From Saturnia japonica (lineage: Eukaryota; Arthropoda; Insecta; Lepidoptera; Saturniidae), in NCBI GenBank assembly GCA_033032175.1, contig CM065321.1, positions 10,934,501-10,998,500 of the forward strand: a stretch of DNA of 64,000 nucleotides, read 5' to 3'. Each line of letters starts with the position of its first letter. The stretch's first letter is position 1. This document shows positions 45,765 through 58,821 of the stretch, piece by piece. Both the position numbers and the translations under genes were made by a program. The notes under the pieces are model-generated. The model did not search any database, was not told the origin of the DNA, and saw only the letters and a list, made by a program, of their open reading frames with translations.

Positions 45765-47215
45765 TAAAATATACAATCAAGTAACGAAATGTACGTAATC
45801 GTGACGTTTCTTTGAAATTTCACTCACAATTTTCGTCCAATTAGCGAATCGCTGCCTAAGAAGTTGCACTCGGAAGAACTACACAACTCTCTGGAAGCAT
45901 CAGATGTCGTTTCTGCTCGAATACTATGATATACATCCGCATCCCTAACGTTAATAAAAACATAATTCTCAAATGTTTTTCCTTAGAATTCAAAATCTCG
46001 ATATTAAAAAAATATTGTTGTCCCTACGCTATTGGAACAACAACACACGCGCTTGTGAAGCCATCAGCGACTGCACCCTGTGCCCCCATTGTGTTTGTAA
46101 ATCGGTATTGTGTCACAAGTGGCTATTCCGAGAATCATTTTTTTCCCCACTACAAAGGGTAAAGTTTCGAGCGAGAATTACTTTTTATTTAATACATGGC
46201 CATAAAAAAAGCCATTTTTTATATTTGTGTCAAAAGGTACGCTTTCTAGTTGTATTAAATGCTTTATAAAATGAATATTATGTAATTATAACGTATATAT
46301 TTTGTTTATGCGTTCTTGTATACAACAATATGAGCGTAAACTGAAATTTTAGAAAAGTTAACATCAAACTTTTAAAGAATAATTATTCTTTAAAATAATA
46401 TTATTCGATTACACTATTTATTATACAATTTTCACTACATAATTAAATTAGAAATCAATTCAACAAATCAATAATAAAACTGATAATGTTAAAATTAAAT
46501 ATCGAATGAAGAATAATTTAATAAAAATCTTTTGTACTGCTCATGTTCTTGTAAAAAAATAATGGTTAATCGTATTAAAAACAAAAGACGTACGAAATCT
46601 TCATAGAGTATTTCGTAAAAGGTGACGTGTAAAGAGGGTTGGACCGATAGGGAACTATTAGAGCATTGATATAGCAAATCTAGAGCTCAACAGGCAATCC
46701 GTTTAACGTGCAATATATTACAGTGCGCTTCCCCTGTATCGAAACTATTACCGGGGGCATTCGTGCGTATTGTCTGCAACGGGGGGTATTTGCACATAAC
46801 AATTTAATTCTTTCCTTGAACGAACAAAAGTCTGTTTAAAATATATTTACGTTTATCAATAGTGATAAGATTTATTATCATTATGAATTATTATAGCAAT
46901 AGTATGGCAAAACAAAGGTTATAAACATTATAAGAGATATTTAACATCAACAACAGAAGGTAGACATTAGGTTAAGACCTACTTAAATGATTCATTCAAT
47001 CAGAACACGGGTGTAAATAGTTATTTTTATAAAGTAACCTTTTTTATTATGTATACCTAACTATGTCAATGTTAGCTGTATTTATGTATTTTGACAAAGA
47101 ACTTCAGACGAAGTAGATTTGCAGAAGATTTGTGCTGGCATGGGCACCATTAAACAAATTAGACGACATTATAAACTCAAATGCGTTAACTTTTCTCGAT
47201 GCTTGAAAACTTGTA
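45765..47215. other. AT-rich sequence, nothing recognised
   Basis: A Cys-rich reading at about 46020-46150 (+) is unconvincing. No repeat recognised. Confidence 0.3.
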
Positions 47216-47645
47216 TATTATATAGAATACCGTCCACAACGACACATTGGGCCGAGACGTACTCTTACAGTTAAGGGTGTGCACAAAAAACAAGTGTCAC
47301 AGAAAGTCATGGAGCGCACAATGCTCGCGATCATACTACAAGATTTAGTGAGAAATGTCCAGATTCGATATCGCACTAAAGTCCGCGATGTTGGAAAGAT
47401 GGTCACGAAACTGGTATGGATTTGACCAGTACATGTTGCCAGGCAGTGTGATGGTAGGTGGACTAAAATGTCAACAGATTGGTAGCCAGCCACGCACAAT
47501 CAACGCCTACCATTGATTTGATTTTAGTATTGATGATATTGTAAAAAATTTGAGTCAGACCGGGACGGCATTAGCTAAGGACCGGGATGAGTGCCGTACA
47601 AGAATAGAGTTCTATGCTAAGCAGTGGGCGATAAGGGTCTAAAAA
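47216..47645 (+). pseudogene. LINE C-terminal relic, RTE-like second subfamily
   Basis: The frame shows GVHKKQVSQKVMERTMLAII, LQDLVRNVQIRYRTKVRDVG, then stops, and near the end DDIVKNL, ALAKDRDECRTR and YAKQWA. The layout equals the RTE C-terminal domain, but the wording differs from the other five relics, so it comes from another subfamily. No RT core. Confidence 0.65.
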
Positions 47646-48658
47646 TAATGATTATAATTCTACCAAATACCTGATCTTAAGTGAGGATAAGAACGAATTT
47701 ATATACATAAATACTGCATGTTTGCATGGCTGTCATGCGCAACTGTTGAAATAAACCGATATGTGTATAGCAACTAATTTTGAAAATTACAATATACTCT
47801 CTAGCTTTTGTCTATGGCTTTGTCACGATAATCTCCTTCACCAAATGCTAAGGCTCATTGTAGGAAATGAACCCACGTCAATTGACGCTTCGTCATCATC
47901 ACTTCAACAATTCGTAACCATGTTTTAATGCTGATGGCGATTGTCATTGTTCGTGGATTGTTATAGACTTACACTAGATATATAAAAAGGTACTTCTAAT
48001 AAAGTAAATAAGAATTGGCGAATAATTACTTTGAGATGAAGTTAACGGGTTTAAATTTTGCTAAGTTTAGACTAGTCTAGACATATCTGAACCTTGAAAA
48101 TTGATGTTCTACGAAGTGGATCTTAATCAATATCTAATAAATTTCATTTTGTCCGAAGATGAACTATTTCACTAAAACTACGCTAAAATTAATGTTTATT
48201 TTTTCGTATTTTGATAGTTTGTTTTAAAGTTATTTTATAGCTTAATACAATCGGTAACACATTAAATACGTTGCTATCGTGACGAATATATGCTCCGAAA
48301 TACTCCCCATCGATTTAGAGAAGGGAAGAAATACGTAGGGACGAAATTTGATTAAGTCATTAGTCATTACTATAGGGCGCCCTACGGCTATGTTATCTAT
48401 TGTATTTTTCCTCGACATTGTATTAATGAAACACGTCACAATATTATTTATTGCTTTCGTGGGATTAGTTAAGTTCTGTTACATTAATGTGCATGCAAGC
48501 TGCGAGTTTCGAGTTTCACTTATGAATGAATTGAAACTAATTATAAACAAAAAGTAGGTAGGCACTTGAATTATTAACGGAAACTTTAATTTAACTACGA
48601 GAAAACTGAAAGCCAAAATTATTTAAATTGCTTTTGTAATACCAACTGAGAACCGATT
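47646..48658. other. AT-rich sequence, nothing recognised
   Basis: No feature seen. Confidence 0.3.
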
Positions 48659-49215
48659 TTTTTTTTGAACTGTCTACACTGTTAGCCTTAGGGGCCCTAT
48701 CCTAAAACAGAGCCGCTGCGGCTTTTACAGCTTCACCGGACTTGGGGGCGAGCGCTTAGGGCACTCAGCCGCGAAAGTTTGTGACGACCCGCACGAGGGT
48801 GCCAGAGTGGCCGAACCTCGGCTCGGGCGGCCGTCGCGAATGCGAAAAGGTCGCGATCTAACTAATTCCCTAATCCTACGAGAATTCGAACTAACTAACA
48901 TATACTCATATGCACGTTCCCCTCCTCCTAGGAGGAAGGAGTGGACCATGCGTATGTGTATTTAATAATCGGAATGGTTTTTCTACACTAACTAGCGCAT
49001 TAGTCTAACTAGCGCAAAAAAAAGAAAAAAAAAGGTCCCTTACAGAACCTATGTACCTGTGTGGTGTGCACGTGTGTGTGTGTTCATACGTGTGTAATGT
49101 TGTATGTGGGTAGCTAAGTGTTGCACGTATAGTGTCACTTTGTATCGCGCGGGCGGCTGCCTGAGCCAAGGGCTTCACACCGAGGAACGGACCTAGGCTT
49201 GGGCTGAGAACCGAT
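48659..49215 (-). mobile_element. Jockey-like LINE, 3' UTR fragment
   Basis: On minus it follows 14540-15060 block by block: CCTAGGTCCGTTCC, CCGCCCGCGCGATAC, TAGCTACCCACATACAACAT, CTGTAAGGGACC, AATTAGTTAGATCGCGACCT, GGCCACTCTGGCACCCTCGT and the GGGCCCCTAAGGCTAACAGT end with a T run (A tail) at 48658-48665. No coding sequence remains, so the copy is strongly 5'-truncated. Confidence 0.75.
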
Positions 49216-50596
49216 TAAATTGTAGTATATATATATACATAAAAGGGTAGTTCGTTTTTGAACAATTTTGACTTTTTAAGTTCAAAATAAATAAATAATA
49301 TTCTCCTGTTTCATGACCGTGTTAAGAGAGGTATTAAGGAATTAATTAACCCGTGCCTCGTTGCAATTTTAGTTTCCTATATGAATGAATGAATCACAGT
49401 GGATTTTAGGCATTGAATATTTTTTTCTTACGGACAAAGTTATTGTTCAAACAATTTGAAATTTGGCAGATTTCAATCTTATAATTTATATAGGTCAGAT
49501 TTTTATGGTTATTATTTATGGATACCCTGATTTACTGACAATATATAAAATTATAATAAAATTATTGCATTAATCTAAGTTACATAATATTTTAGTTGTA
49601 AAAAACGTTTTGTTGTTTTTTTTTTTTTAATGTAGAGCTTATATTTTACTTAGCAATACATACCTGAACAAATCGTTTGTTAATGTAACCTAAAGAAACT
49701 TAAAAACATTACAAAAAAAAAATGCAGTAAGTACTTGGCAACTCTTTTTTCAATAATTTCTTTAGAATAAGCAGTCTACTTTCTGTGGTCACAAAAAAAG
49801 TCTACCAGAATGAAAACACAATTAACGACACAATAGATAATGGATAAGATTGAATCACGTCACGACCGTGATTGATGTCTGTTATAATATCCATTCTCTC
49901 AGGTCTATTGATCGACCGAACATCGCAAACACTGGTAGTTAAATGAAATTTATACTGCGTAATGGGATCCCGCAAGCCTTGTGTACATTTAATGAAAACG
50001 CTCGGTAACTATAATGTTGATGAGGATATTAACATGCGATAGGAGTCATTTCGTCTGTTTCCCGTTCGTGGCGATCGTATGCGTTCATTACACCTACCTA
50101 TTGTGGACCGTAGGTTGATATATCAACTCAATTGTAGCAAACTAACAACAGTTCATTCTCTTCAACGGTCCACATTATTGACCTCGTACGTCCAGCGACT
50201 ACGATATAACTAACAAAGAATCATAAAAGCAACTCTGTGTATAAGTAAGACACCAGATAATTGTAGGAACCGTTAGCTTATTAAAAATCTAGTGAGATTG
50301 TAAAATGTTAGTAAGATTGTAACGGACACTAAAATTTGCAATGTAACGGGTATAGTTTCGAAGGTTTATAAATTAACTGGATTAATTAGGTTAGGATGAA
50401 ACTGTGAGCGAAACGAAGAGACACGAGCCGAGCAAGCGAAGTGATTGGGCAGTGGTAGCGGCCGACAAGTGCTGGAAACATTTGCCGTTGAAAATTCCTA
50501 TTTTTCAAGTCTTACTATAATTTTACATAATTCTTATACATAACCTCAAAATTCAAAATTATTATGTATGTTATAAATCAATGGTTCGTACAATTA
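49216..50596. other. AT-rich sequence, mostly nothing recognised
   Basis: GTTGATATATCAAC at about 50113 is a perfect palindrome. GAGCGAAACGAAGAGACACG to AAGTGCTGGAAACA (50405-50480) looks like a dispersed repeat. Confidence 0.3.
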
Positions 50597-50930
50597 TCCG
50601 GTGACATTTAAAATCTCAAAGGACAACGGAAAGGGCTATGCTTGGAGTTCGGGATTGAATCAGAAATGAGGAGAACAGCAGGACAACCAAAGTCAACGAC
50701 ACAGTCTTAAAAGTAGCTAGATTTAAGTGGCAGTGGGCGGGCCACTTAGCTCGTAGAACAGATGGCCGAAGAGTTCCCAAGTGGCGGCATCGTACCAGAA
50801 GGCGCAGTTTGGGCAGACCCACCGCAAGGTGGTCAGACAACCTGGTAAAGGCACAGGACCGGTCGTTGTGGTCATCGTTCGGAAGGCCTATGTCCAACAG
50901 TAGACGTCTTTTATTTAAAATCTAATGATT
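50597..50930 (+). pseudogene. RTE-type LINE C-terminal relic
   Basis: Readable segments are QRTTERAMLGV, RTTKVNDTVLKVARFKWQWA, GHLARRTDG and RSLGRPTARWSDNLVK, in more than one frame. It ends with GAAGGCCTATGTCCAACAGT, the decayed RTE end. The minus-strand frame 50616-50897 is its shadow. Confidence 0.75.
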
Positions 50931-53039
50931 TATTTAAAGAAAATGTACCTTTTGAGTTATCGTTTTCGAAATCAATTTGATTAAAGGTCGTATACAAACG
51001 TTACAATTGAATGTGCGAAAACTTAACAATTACTTTAAAAATATCACATTCTATTATAAAATAAAGTATTATTATGAACCTTTGCCAAAACATGAAAATC
51101 ATACTACTAAAAGCATCCGGAGTTAGGGTTTAAAGAATAACGGTTATTGTTTAATATAAAATATGATACATACCTTCAAGATAAACCCATCCATTGTAAA
51201 GAAAGATACACAATTTTTATATTATATTCAGTCAGTCGTATACTTTTTCTAGGGATAAAAAAATGGAGGATTTGTTAAAAGTAGATTTATGGAGTGCTAA
51301 ATATTGGTTGGCTGGCTAACAATACAAGTTTAAACTCGTAAAACGTTCTATTGCGATTCCATATATATTGGATACCTTCCATTCGCAGAGACGGGTGTTT
51401 ATTTTTGATATAAATATTCAATAATCACAATATTTGATAAATCATTAAAAATTCATTTATTCTTTAAATGATTTCGGAATTTATTCAAGTTATATTTTAA
51501 TAAATTCTAATTTTCTGTAACAGTATTCTTACGTAATAACTACAATTATAACAATGAATTCGTTTTCATAATAATGAATGACCATTAAAAATAACGAAAT
51601 AAAGTGAAAACATAAGTGTAGGACCAAGAAAATTCCCAATTAAAATGAAATTGTTCTCGGTAAAACAGTCTATTCCGAACTATGTTTAGAGTTTATTTTA
51701 TTCCAGTTATTTCATTAGAGTTTAAACATGAAACCGATTTAAAATTATACATTATACCTACACCAAGACGTTGCATAGGGCATGGCAAGATTCCGATGAT
51801 ATAATATACATAAAAACAAGTAACAAGAAATAAAGTAGGTAGTTTATGAAGAACAGCCATTATTTCCATATTTTCAAAGCATTTTTTGTTTTGTATTTTC
51901 ATTATTATAACTCAGTTGCTATTCGTTTCCTTATAACTTCGAAAGCGTGTAAGTACTTCGTTGTTGATAAACTTCCGGAAACATGATCTCGATAGAGAAA
52001 AAACGCTAGTTGAATTTCTTTTTCAACACTAGAAGATCTCAAAATAATAATTGTTGGAGGAAAATATATAAGATTGAACCACAGTAGGTACTTTGGGGGT
52101 AAGTGAGGAACGAGGTGTTAAATTCCTCATCCACCATTGAAAAGGGAGGATCCTCCGTCCAGACGGGTGTTGTGCCTAGCGGGCTACTGCCTAACGGTTG
52201 TAGGATGCCTCGTATGTGGCGAGATAGATGTTTTTTTTTCTTTTAGATGTTCTTTTTGTTATCTATCTCTAAAAAAAAACCTATTTCAATTATTTATTTC
52301 ATATATTACAACAGATAAATCATTTTTATTATCAACTAATTAAGACAGTATTTTTTTACATTATATATGATTATAGCCTTTGGTTTAGAAGTAGGACGTA
52401 GGAAGTAGTTTTCAGAATGAAAAACATGGTTTTTAAATTTACTTAAATCTCATTAATGTATTAACCCTTCTTAGTGTTTTTATTAAGCATTATTAAACTA
52501 ATAGCCTCTGTATAAAATTAGTTTATATTTACGTTACAAGTCTATTACAATTAAAACTATATTTATATAACCTTAACAAAGTTAATGAGTACTTTTATGA
52601 AAACAGTTCAAGGAAAAAACGATTCCCCAATGAAATTAATATTTACTAAAGCACACAATAATGGTCTTTGATGTCAGTTATCAAAAAGTAATAAAATCAC
52701 ACAGTATTTTTGTAAGAATTCTTGTTTCATGGCTTCCTCAAAAACATTACTGTTCATAAACAACTAACATTAAAGAAATTTATGCTCTGCTAATTATTTA
52801 AATTACAATTTTGTATTCATCTGATGAAGCAATTAAATATTATTTGAAAAATTGTACAAACCGTTTGTATCCTAATATCTTCATAATTACGTATAGAATC
52901 TTGAAAAAGGTGAACTGTGTTGAAAGGAGCTTGAATGAAGCATTATTTGCGATGAGCAGGTCATCTATCACGTCCGGGCTTTCGACGAAACGTAATGAAC
53001 CTACTATCGTGCCGCTACCGATATACGGTTAATATTACC
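50931..53039. other. AT-rich sequence, nothing recognised
   Basis: Only short frames without motifs. Confidence 0.35.
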
Positions 53040-53046
53040 CACAACA

Positions 53047-53112
53047 AAAAACTGATGAGTTTTGAAAACGTGTGTGTTTTTTATATATAGTTTTCGATAA
53101 AAAACTCATCAA
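53047..53112. repeat. Short hairpin-forming inverted repeat
   Basis: CTGATGAGTTTTGAAAAC and GTTTTCGATAAAAAACTCATCA are inverted partners with a small bulge and a loop of about 20 bases. Could be a MITE remnant or a transcribed hairpin. Confidence 0.5.
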
Positions 53113-53454
53113 TAGTTATCGTCTAGAAGATTTTTTTTTTTTGAGAATAGCTTCGTATCAGTTGTGTCATCTGTCAAGTAGGTTTTCTAATACAAGTATC
53201 TTAGTAGTGAGTTAGCTGGGTCGTAGGATATGACAATTGTTTCTGACTAGACTGGGACCACCATTATTATTATTATTCAAAATGGGGGCTCTGTATCACT
53301 GCAACCAAATAGATCTATTGTGATCGCTCCACATTGCAAAAGCATCCAGTCCATAGCCTTGATGTACTGCAGGACTTTTTTGACGGAAAGCAAATGAACC
53401 TCTTCCGGGAGCAGCACATGCTTGCACAGAATCTAGTCACAACCACCATTCACC

Positions 53455-53665
53455 AAGTGTAACACCCGCCATAGTGACACGTATAAGTGTGTCCTGTCAG
53501 GATCACCCAGTCTACATCCAGTAATGAACCGTCCTAACAGGGATCATTAACCGACTTGATTGCGACCAATATGCACATGCTGGTATACAAATTCCAGTAA
53601 CTCTCTGTTGGTTTATCGTGCTTCTGGATATGCTTTATATAAACAGCTGCCGAGAGGTGACTGAT
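53455..53665 (+). repeat. Diverged 108 bp-type minisatellite unit
   Basis: GATTGCGACCAATATGCACA, GTTGGTTTATCGTGCTTCTG and CAGCTGCCGAGAGGTGA line up with the units at 12.6 and 39.6 kb; ACATCCAGTAATGAACCG matches the 22 bp repeats at 39.5 kb. Strongly diverged. Confidence 0.5.
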
Positions 53666-53984
53666 GATTTCTCCGTGTCCGCCGTTGTTGGTTGCACTGT
53701 ACCTAATGGCAAGCACTGTACAATAAAATAACAACGGCGACCACAAACAGATCGTGAATCCATTGCCGGTCGTGGGTTCATGCAAGCTTGCATTCCTTTC
53801 TTTCTATATTTTCCTTTATTATTCAGCAAGGTACAGTTGAGGCTGAATTTGTTTTCTGATTTACATATTAATTTACCTAATTCTCTCTTCTTCCTTTCAT
53901 AGCAGAACCACGTTTGCTGGGCTCTGCAGTCACGGCTTTACGATAATCTCTATCTCGGCTCTAACAACGAAATTTGCTACGTCT

Positions 53985-54120
53985 TATCTTTGTCGTGCCG
54001 TGGAACTGTCTCCCGGCCAGTGTGTTCCCTCCTTCCTACAACATGGAGTCCTTCAAATATTACGTGAAGAGACATTTGAGCAGGTCGGCTAGACAGCGAC
54101 GTCTGACGATAGATTGTAGA
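53985..54120 (+). pseudogene. LINE ORF2 C-terminal relic
   Basis: Open stretch FVVPWNCLPASVFPPSYN followed by MESFKYYVKRHLSRS, the best preserved of the three WN-LPASVF relics (others at 30560 and 36865). The ending resembles C-termini of CR1-like and related LINEs. No RT core. Confidence 0.65.
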
Positions 54121-55200
54121 TCCGTCTGTGGTCACCGATGTGATTAGCTTGCACGGTGTTCACGATCAGATACAGTGCGGTCACTTTGCCGTGCTATGAT
54201 AAAAAAGAATTGGATCTCTTTATTCTTTGAATAAACGTATACGTACCTTATACTCCATTAACACTGATAATCCCAAAATGAAATATTTTCTGTACTGCAG
54301 CTGATCATGTAATTATAGATTAAAGACATGCTTAATCGTCTTACTATAAAAAATCAGATGATTGGATTTTTAGTTAATGTCATAAAAATTAATGTAGAAA
54401 CTTTAATGCAATAAAATAATTATAATGGATAATCAGAACTGATTGAAACCACAACGATGTGACCTATTGATTAAATTCTAATTACTAATGGAATATCTGG
54501 TTTAATAGTTCGTGATAAAATATGAGATGCATTGTATTTATAATAAGTATCATATAATTTTATTTTGGTTTCTGTGGTTATATAATATTTGTATGACTTT
54601 TTACGGATTTTAACAAAACAGTTATGTACTTACTCATAAACGGATTAATTATTGATTTTATTGGTATAGATAAGTAGAAATGATTTGTTTTGATGTTAAA
54701 TGTCGATCTGGTTATGCATAATGAAGTAAGCCTATAGTGGAGATTAGCTGGCAAGCTCTAATACCGACAGATATTTAATCTTATGACGATGCTATTGTGA
54801 TATAGTCGAGGTAATAGATTGAAAATATGTCAAGTTCATTTTTCTTAACACCTGACTTAAATAGTGATATGTTTGTTATAAGTTTAACATGTCACAACCA
54901 CACCACTGTTTCTGGCATCGTAACTTAGAAAATGATGAACCAATTGTGTTTATTTTTTATATCTTAAATAAATAAATAAAATATTTATTGCAAGAGAATT
55001 ATCTTAGTTATGATTTGACGAACGGATATGAACAAATTCCAAATTTGGCAATTCTGTTAGTTTAATTATATTGAAAGAACTTGGTAATTTTGACCTGAAG
55101 CTGCAGCATCATCTGGAATCTGCAGAGTAACCAACTGCTTACCAACAGTAGAGGTATTTATTTTCTTTGGACACATTGGAATAGTCTCAATGAATAAGTT
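54121..55200. other. AT-rich sequence, nothing recognised
   Basis: No feature up to the target duplication of the LTR element (GTATC, 55201-55205). Confidence 0.35.
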
Positions 55201-55205
55201 GTATC

Positions 55206-55405
55206 TGTAGCAGATTATGAGCCGGTAGCGCAGTGGAAGTTATTTGTAGTAATAAATAAAACCAGCATATAAAAGTAAAGAACAGGAAAAAGATATATAT
55301 ATAAGGTAGCAAAGATCTTTACACAACAACAGACAACTGTATGACACATACCAAATTTAAAATATGGAAGATACAAATTTATTATAAAAGAGTATCTACT
55401 CAACA
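55206..55405 (-). repeat. 3' LTR of the copia element
   Basis: 200 bp, starts TGTAGCAGATTATGAGCCGG and ends CTACTCAACA on plus. Matches 59748-59946 apart from two substitutions and a small difference at the A-rich GGAAAAAGATATAT stretch. Confidence 0.95.
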
Positions 55406-55420
55406 CGCTCCCTTAAATTG
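55406..55420 (-). promoter_or_regulatory. Polypurine tract
   Basis: On minus, AATTTAAGGGAGCG lies directly before the 3' LTR. The purine-rich core AAGGGAG is where plus-strand DNA synthesis would be primed. Confidence 0.7.
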
Positions 55421-55511
55421 TACCTTCCAAAACATAATATAACTATCTACTATATACTTAGAGAAACAAACAAGGTATATAAACATAACAGCACATTAAA
55501 AATTTAAGAAA

Positions 55512-56372
55512 CTAAGTAACGCCTAAACCTTCCATACAAAAATAATGTTTCTGCTTAGGCAGTGGTTTCGTTAATATATCACCAAGCATCAGTTCTGTTG
55601 GAATATATTTCACCACAATATCTTTGTTAGTTTTTAACGTATCTCTCAAGAAATGATACTTGATACTAATGTGCTTACTGCGGGAATGGAATACGGGATC
55701 TTTCGATAACGCTATTGCTCCCTGATTGTCCGCATGTAATTGTACCCTGCTCACAGTCGCTAACCCGATTTCAGTCAACAAACTATTTAAGTAGATAGCC
55801 TCTTTCATAGCTACCGATAAACTTACATATTCTGCCTCACAAGTAGAAGTCGCGACAGACCTCTGTTTTTGTGACTTCCAGGATATTGCTGCACCAGCTA
55901 AGGTAAAAACATAACCTGAATAACTACGTCTATCTATAATACAATTGCCCCAATCACTATCAGAATATCCCATAATAGACTTACCAGTTTTCTTATAAAC
56001 AAGACCATAATCACGCGTCCTTTTTAAGTAACGCAGGATCCTCATTGCCGCTTTCCAACAATTTTTATCTGCTTTATCGACAAACTGACCCATTTTTGCC
56101 ACTGCATTTGCAATATCTGGCCTGGTACCTACGGATAAATATATCAAACATCCTATTAACTCCCTATACGGAAAAATAGAACCACTATCAGTATCAATAT
56201 TCTGTAGTTTTAAATTAACCTCCATTGGTGTGGCATTTGTATCCTTACAATCTTGGAGTCCAAAACGTTGTACTATTTTATTTATGTATTGAGATTGTGT
56301 CAACTTTATGACGTTGTCACTTCTATCAATATCTATTCCCAATATAAACTTTGCAATTCCATAGTCTTTCAA
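55512..56372 (-). pseudogene. Copia pol, RT end and RNase H (286 codons)
   Basis: The frame begins inside the RT connection domain at LKDYGIAKFILGIDI, downstream of the stop at 56391-56393. It has SRPD-like text here reading VGTRPDIANAV (81-91), and an RNase H domain with YSDSDW (Asp 138/140), TSTCEAEY (Glu 179/181), LHADNQGA (Asp 215) and GDILTKPL (Asp 265). The end is a natural stop at 55512, about 105 bp before the LTR. There is no true start; the apparent first codon is a TTG in the middle of pol. Confidence 0.9.
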
Positions 56373-56390
56373 TTCGAACTCTTTTCCTAA

Positions 56391-56735
56391 TTACTTTTTA
56401 AAATCCAGAATACAATCTTTTTTCTGACTTGCAATCAAAATATCGTCCGTATATACACAGACAAAGAGTTTTGATCCGCAGTCGTCAACCTCTTTAAAAT
56501 ACAAACACGGCTCATTTAATGACTGCTTAAAGTTCATATTCTTCAATTTTTCGTCAAGTCTTATGTTCCACTGGCGTCCAGATTGCTTTAAGCCATACAA
56601 ATACTTGCGTAAACGGCAAACATTGCCACCCGCTCGTATGTCCGCTAACATTCGCTGCGCCTGTTTCTTGACTAAAAAATCTTCCGTTTGTAACAATTTA
56701 ACGAGACTTTCTTTTAAAAATTCCGGTATTTTCAA
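56391..56735 (-). pseudogene. Copia pol, RT core (114 codons)
   Basis: Contains LRKYLYGLKQSGRQW and the catalytic FVCVYTDDILIAS with the YTDD box characteristic of copia-type RT. The frame joins the upstream integrase-RT piece through a 4 bp tandem duplication (TCAGTCAG at 56762-56769) and is ended by a TAA where the downstream piece continues in the same frame. Otherwise intact. Confidence 0.9.
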
Positions 56736-58572
56736 GTATACCTCTTCGTCTAGATATCCATTCAGTCAGATAGGCTGTGTTGATATCTATCTGATGTATT
56801 TCCATATCTAACTCAACAGCTAAAGCGGATAACAATCTGACAGTATCAAGCCTCATCACTGGCGCAAAAGTATCACGATAATCAATACCGTATCGCTGAC
56901 TGTAACCTATGGCAACCAATCTGGCTTTTTTCTTTTCAGATTTGTACACATTTATCTTTGTAGTTAGAACGAATCGACATCTTACTACATCACGATTTGA
57001 GAGCTTCTTGACAATTTCCCACGTCCGGTTTTTAACGAGACTTCTTATCTCTGAAGTAATCGCTTCTTTCCAAAACTTTTCTTCACTACTCGATAACGCC
57101 TCTTTTAACGAAATTTCCATTGCATTGCCCACGAAATCTTCACAATCAGTAAATTCATCTAAACTTACAGCTGTTTCTTCATTGCTGGCATTATTTCCAC
57201 CTACTTCACTCCACTCATCTTCGTCTTGCTCTCGTTCGCTTCTCGGTACACTGACAGTTCGGTACACCTTCTTCGGCCTACCTACTTGGCCTCTTTGAGT
57301 TCTAGGTCTACCTGGGCCTCTTCGAACTTCTTCTTCTCGTACTTCTTCTAGGACAGTACTATCACTCAAAGTAGGCTCATGTTGAGCTGACTCTTCAATA
57401 TGAGTCTTTGAAGTCGATGGTTTAATTTCTAAGTTCACATACTTGACTGGCCTCCCTTCTTGTGATTCAGTCACAACCTGTAGTGGGTCTATGTTGTTCT
57501 CGTTTTCAGATGTGTTCACGTCTAAAAACCTTACATCTCTTACAACAATCAGTTTACGATCATTCGGCAACCATACTCTATATCCTTTTTGGTCTCTAGG
57601 ATATCCGACAAAAATTCCTTCTACACTACGAGCTGTAAATTTATCCTTATTTATATCCTTATCTAAAATAAAAATTTTATTTCCAAAAGGTCTTAAATAA
57701 TTTATATTTACACGTCTATCAAAGAATTTCTCATATGGTATTTCGCCATTAATCGCGGTAGATGGGCACCTATTTCTAACATGACATGCCGTCACTACAG
57801 CATCCGCCCAAAACCCGCCTGAAAGTTTAGATGATAACAACATGCATCTTGCCATCTCAACCAGTGTTCTATTCATCCTCTCAGCTACACCGTTTTGCTG
57901 TGGAGTATGAGGAATCGTTTTTCTTCTAGAAATTCCTTCTTTACTCAAGAAGTCATCAAACTCTTTATTACAATACTCACCGCCATTATCAGTTTGTAAG
58001 TATTTTATTTTCTTGCCAGTCATATTTTCTACATATTGCTTGTATATTTTAAACACAGTAAAAACCGAACTCTTCTTACTTAATAAATATACCTCGCACC
58101 ATCTCGTAGAATCGTCGATAAACGTCACAAAATATTTCGCACCTCCTAAGGCTGCATTTTTCATAGGACCACATACATCGAAATAAACTATTTTTAGTTT
58201 TTTATTACACGGTCCGCTCGAGTAAGAAAAAGGAAGAGAACTCATTTTACCACGTATGCATATTTCGCAATTACGCAACCTATTGACGGTACTCGTATTA
58301 GTTCCGACACGTAAATTGCAATGGTCTAAGAGTTTTGTTAGATCGTTTGCATTTAAGTGACCCAAACGCTCATGCCATTTTAAAATATCGCTTTCATTAG
58401 AAACCGATGAAGCTTGAGCACACTGTTCCTTTACATAATAAAGATTATCTTTTCGAAATGCGATTAACTTCACATTACCATCAGTATCAGTCACTAGAGC
58501 CCTATCATCCCTAAACGTAACATGAAACCCCTTATCGGTAATTTTTGCAACTGAAATCAAGTTAGTTCGCAT
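56698..58572 (-). pseudogene. Copia pol, integrase and RT N-terminus (624 codons)
   Basis: Integrase zinc-binding HHCC: His 67, His 72, Cys 102, Cys 105. Catalytic triad Asp 132 (YFDVCGP), Asp 195 (LQTDNGGEY) and Glu 231 (GVAERMN), with 35 residues between the last two (DD35E). A basic RGPGRPRTQRGQVGRPKK stretch lies in the variable region after the core, possibly an AT-hook-like or nuclear-targeting segment. RT starts at about residue 500 and includes ARLVAIGYSQ and IHQIDINTAYL just before the 4 bp duplication shifts the frame. The first ATG is not the real start, because the reading continues upstream as LPNTLYVPD. The plus-strand frames here are shadows. Confidence 0.95.
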
Positions 58573-58821
58573 ATCAGGAACATATAACGTGTTAGGTAGT
58601 TCAACTACACTTTGAAGTTAGTATTATATGCAGACAATCTTACTGTACCTTTACCTTGTACTAGAGCACTCTGATTAGTAGCCAGAGTCACTTTACCGTC
58701 AGAAGGCTGTAAAGTTTTTCCAAAATAGGTTTTATCGTTACATATATGACTAGTACAACCGCTATCGATAATCCAGTTTCCATTCTCGCAGTTTCCAAAG
58801 TGACAATCACCTGAAACACAA
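58573..58821 (-). pseudogene. Copia protease region
   Basis: The frame holds WIIDSGCTSHIC with the DSG active-site triad of aspartic proteases, then TYFGKTLQPSDGKVTLATNQ and VQGKGTVRLSAYN. After NFKV a stop appears near 58616, and the text resumes in another frame as VVELPNTLYVPD, so a small indel has broken it. Relative to gag the protease is read in the +1 frame. Confidence 0.85.

Noticed and set aside
45973..46269. Cys-rich reading that could suggest a zinc finger
   Set aside because: The cysteine spacing fits no finger class and two overlapping frames give equally odd text.
55225..55260. Box-A-like GTAGCGCAGTGGAAG as a Pol III promoter or SINE
   Set aside because: It lies in the copia LTR, is present in both LTRs, and no B box follows. 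The tRNA-iMet match explains it better.
56563..57700. Several plus-strand frames of 80-130 codons
   Set aside because: Antisense to the copia integrase and RT coding sequence.
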